This document shows, piece after piece, positions 61,781 through 64,000 of a stretch of 64,000 bases of DNA. A model generated the notes under the pieces. That model ran no database searches and had not been told where the DNA came from. It saw nothing but the letters and a program-made list of their open reading frames with translations. The stretch's first letter is position 1; each line of letters begins with the position of its first letter. This DNA comes from TMED14 sp963925545. GTDB lineage: Bacteria; Bacteroidota; Bacteroidia; Flavobacteriales; Schleiferiaceae. The stretch spans positions 1 through 64,000 of the forward strand of contig CAWUSA010000014.1 in NCBI GenBank assembly GCA_963925545.1. Reading direction: 5' to 3'. Made by a program: the position numbers and the translations under genes.

Positions 61781-62501
61781 GTGGTAAAGTTAATCTATCA
61801 TCATGCTGTAATAGGCCTGGAGCCTGCTCGTAAGCTGCTTTTCCAGAACGGAATACTCTGGCAGAATGAGGCCCAAAAAGGGAGATTTTGCCCGCTTCAA
61901 CCTTAAGCCATGATCCCTCACGAAGTCCAATGACTGCTTGGCTATTGTGGTGATGAAATTCAGCAATACGTGTGGCCCTACTTTCGCCCATGTGCGTAGA
62001 ATGGTCCTCTGGATCCAGGTAATGTGGGTTCAGGTTACAAGGTATCCAGCTAAATGTGACAAAGCTTGGTGGGTAGACGATAGGCATGTCATTGGAAGTC
62101 CCAACGGTCATGCCGGCCATGTTGCTTCCTGCGCTGCTTCCCATGTATGGCAAGCCAGACCTAACTGCAGCATCAATCGCAGCAAAGGCACCAGATTCAT
62201 ACAAGGTTTTCAGCAGCAAGAAAGTGTTTCCGCCACCAATGAAAATACCCCCAGCATCTGCCATAGCAGCGTCAATGGATGGGTAGCTGTGGATGCCCCG
62301 CATGGCGATACCTTGTTCAGCGAAGGCCTTTGTGGCTAATGCACTGTAATCATCGAAGGACATGCCACCCGGGCGAGCATAGGGCACAAAAATCACTGGC
62401 TTGCCCTGGGTGTTGGCAAAATGGGCAGACCATGCTTCTTTGAAATAGCTCAAATAAGGCTGACCGTGAACCGTGGATGTGGAAGCAAGCAATAGGTTCA
62501 T
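61773..62501 (-). CDS. pepE: Dipeptidase E (alpha-aspartyl dipeptidase)
   Basis: PepE hydrolyses dipeptides with N-terminal aspartate. The 242-residue cytoplasmic serine peptidase (family S51) has GGIFIGGGNTFLLLKTLYE, the nucleophile in MGSSAGSNMAG, and LNPHYLDPEDHSTHMGESRATRI near the active site. Length matches the family. Its start overlaps the stop of the sialidase-like gene by four bases. Confidence 0.93.
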   Translation of the reverse strand: MNLLLASTSTVHGQPYLSYFKEAWSAHFANTQGKPVIFVPYARPGGMSFDDYSALATKAFAEQGIAMRGIHSYPSIDAAMADAGGIFIGGGNTFLLLKTLYESGAFAAIDAAVRSGLPYMGSSAGSNMAGMTVGTSNDMPIVYPPSFVTFSWIPCNLNPHYLDPEDHSTHMGESRATRIAEFHHHNSQAVIGLREGSWLKVEAGKISLFGPHSARVFRSGKAAYEQAPGLLQHDDRLTLPRE

Positions 62502-63802
62502 GGCTGAAGGGTATTGACGGGTTCGGTCTGCTCAACTGGCATGGAACGACCATACCAAAGGGTATTTTTGCTGTCTACTTGCTCTGTCCACAGCATGTGA
62601 ACTTGGCCATGATTGGCAACAATGCCACTGTAGTCACCAAAGAAATGGTCAGGGTCGGGCTGAAAGGATGTGCCAATTGCCTGGTTTGTCCAAGTCTTCC
62701 CGCCATCGCTGGACTGACTCCAAAAGGCTTGACTGGCTGTGCTGCCACTGTCTTGGCTGTACGCAATGACGTGCAAGGAGCCGTTGCTTGGGTCAATGGC
62801 CATCCAGGGCATGAAGTGATGCTTGACAGACTCAGGTTGAGGCAGCTGCGTGATAGCAGACCAGTGCCTGCCGCCATCGGCTGAGCTGATATGGCTCACC
62901 CAGCTTGAATCATCATGCTGCTCGCCATAGGTTACATGCAAGACACCGTCTGGGGAAAAGGCAGTGACGGGCATGCCATTGGATCGGCCGAAGCCGGAAA
63001 AATTATGGGTCCATCCCCCAGATTGCACAGCGACAAATTGCTCTTGAGGCAGCCATGTCAACCCGCCATCGTTAGACCGATTGATCCAGAGGGAGTCGTT
63101 GAAGCTCCACAGGCAAACAACGCCGCCATTTGGATTCACTGCGGGAATGGCGCCTTCGGTGCTCTGGTCATTGTCCAAGCAGTTGCCTTCAAATGACGAA
63201 AGTGTTACCGCATCAGACCAACTGACACCACGGTCCTCAGATTGTGCATAGCGAATGCGGGAATGGTCCTTTGATTTTTTGCTGCCATAGCGGTCAAATT
63301 CGGTCCAACTCACATGCAAAACCCCTGTCAAGGGATCAATGGCAATGCCTTCCTTGTCTTGATCCTTGGGCGGGTTGTGGCCTATGCCAGAACCATCAGA
63401 CCAGGTTGCGCCATGGTCATCACTCCATTGAATCACGATGCGATCCAACCACTTGCCCTTGCGATGTGCCTTGGATGAAGGGTTGCTTAAATGCAGGTAA
63501 TAGGCTCGCCCTTGGGGGCCGTAGGCGACGATGGGGTCGCCATAAACGCCATGACTGGATGTCAATTTCCCCTGAGTCCATGAGCTGCTGTCGCGTCCTC
63601 CAGAAAAGTTGTTTCGGTGGATGGCTGCCAGGACGGAGCCCCCAATGAGCTCTGTGCCATTGGGGTTCATGGCGATGCTTGGCTCACATGCCCAATAAGC
63701 TCCTCCGGTTTCAGTGGAAATGATAAAATCCGTCCATGTTGTTCCTTGCGCAGCAACCAACCCTGACACGCTAAACAAAAGGGCAATCAGCAGCTGTTTC
63801 AT
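62498..63802 (-). CDS. Exported sialidase-like beta-propeller protein (BNR repeats)
   Basis: The 434-residue protein has a signal peptide (MKQLLIALLFSVSGLVAAQ). Five Asp-box motifs of the form S-x-D-x-G-x-x-W begin near residues 127, 188, 243, 307 and 365. Their spacing of about 60 fits a six-bladed propeller. It could be an exo-sialidase or another glycosidase, but I cannot find the arginine triad with certainty, so enzymatic activity is open. No T9SS sorting domain is present, so it should stay in the periplasm or outer membrane. The ATG at 63802 overlaps the upstream DUF192 stop (ATGA); an ATG at 63820 is less likely. Confidence 0.85.
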   Translation of the reverse strand: MKQLLIALLFSVSGLVAAQGTTWTDFIISTETGGAYWACEPSIAMNPNGTELIGGSVLAAIHRNNFSGGRDSSSWTQGKLTSSHGVYGDPIVAYGPQGRAYYLHLSNPSSKAHRKGKWLDRIVIQWSDDHGATWSDGSGIGHNPPKDQDKEGIAIDPLTGVLHVSWTEFDRYGSKKSKDHSRIRYAQSEDRGVSWSDAVTLSSFEGNCLDNDQSTEGAIPAVNPNGGVVCLWSFNDSLWINRSNDGGLTWLPQEQFVAVQSGGWTHNFSGFGRSNGMPVTAFSPDGVLHVTYGEQHDDSSWVSHISSADGGRHWSAITQLPQPESVKHHFMPWMAIDPSNGSLHVIAYSQDSGSTASQAFWSQSSDGGKTWTNQAIGTSFQPDPDHFFGDYSGIVANHGQVHMLWTEQVDSKNTLWYGRSMPVEQTEPVNTLQP

Positions 63803-64000
63803 AAGCGTTCCCATGACCATAAGTTCCCAACTTCAATCCCGAGATTGGCACAGGTGCCAGCGGGTAGTTCCAAAATTTTGTTTGCAGGCCCTGTAGACGG
63901 CAACGATTGCGCACTCAATGGTGCGGCATCTGCTTGAATGCTAACCACCCGGTTGTCTACACTCAGGAAAATGATGTCCAAAGACACGTAGGTGTTCTTC
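63799..64000 (-). CDS. DUF192 family protein, C-terminal part (cut by right edge)
   Basis: The 66 or so residues before the stop contain NTYVSLDIIFLSVDN, then LPSTGPANKILELPAGTC and GIEVGN, which match the C-terminal half of DUF192, a small beta-barrel domain of unknown function in often exported proteins. The frame is open to the window edge, so the gene begins outside. Its stop overlaps the start of the sialidase-like gene, and it appears to be upstream in the same transcript. Confidence 0.85.
   Translation of the reverse strand, partial: KNTYVSLDIIFLSVDNRVVSIQADAAPLSAQSLPSTGPANKILELPAGTCANLGIEVGNLWSWERL

Overview
The window is a chromosome segment from a member of the Bacteroidota, most likely a marine member of the Flavobacteriales. 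The signs are two proteins with type IX secretion (T9SS) type B sorting domains, a PorP/SprF-family protein, promoters with the Bacteroidota -7 box TAnnTTTG, almost no Shine-Dalgarno sequences, DUF4290, a GYDIA-like GHMP kinase beside a class II HMG-CoA reductase, and a proteorhodopsin. The genus cannot be fixed from the sequence alone. Nearly every base lies in a gene. I see no CRISPR array, insertion sequence, prophage or integrase.

Layout. 1-3326 (minus): a zinc-ribbon membrane protein, a small membrane protein, HMG-CoA reductase, GHMP kinase and the start of a large secreted protein cut by the left edge. 3392-3464 (minus): tRNA-Phe. 3563-11187 (plus): coaX, an outer-membrane barrel, a TPR protein, lptC, a small membrane protein, a CNNM/CBS transporter-like protein and a PpiD-type foldase. 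11188-12423: an AT-rich island with a green-type proteorhodopsin and a decayed copy of the end of the foldase gene. 12422-19376 (minus): purH-mreB-mreC-mreD-mrdA-rodA, joining purine synthesis to the rod-shape elongasome. 19455-21120: an ABC permease and a DgkA-type kinase. 21298-26778 (plus): a T9SS block in which a PorP-SPOR fusion sits between two type B cargo proteins. 26871-33641 (minus): dnaJ, grpE, a TlpA-like thioredoxin, murA, DUF4290 and a UvrD/PcrA helicase.

33821-50498 (plus) is the merged str-S10-spc-alpha ribosomal supercluster (rpsL to rplQ). It lacks tuf and adk, and map lies elsewhere in the window. A terminator follows, then carA-eno-citrate synthase, rpsA with an unusual N-terminal extension, a NIF3-family gene and a coiled-coil gene of the DUF164 family. 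58700-64000 (minus) is a tightly overlapping run: a DUF192 protein (cut by the right edge), a sialidase-like beta-propeller, pepE, gpmI, map and a methyltransferase.

Most of the window is conserved housekeeping. I found no clear new multi-gene system. The points most worth a second look are: the compositionally foreign proteorhodopsin beside a broken duplicate of its neighbour's 3' end; a type III pantothenate kinase with Thr at a usually invariant Asp; a DUF164 protein that has lost all four zinc cysteines; a DnaJ with only one zinc site; a MurA with Asp in place of the fosfomycin-target Cys; a citrate synthase resembling the mitochondrial type; the histone-H1-like and repeat-rich extension on ribosomal protein S1; and a recurrent TAnnTTTGCGC promoter that often sits directly on the start codon.
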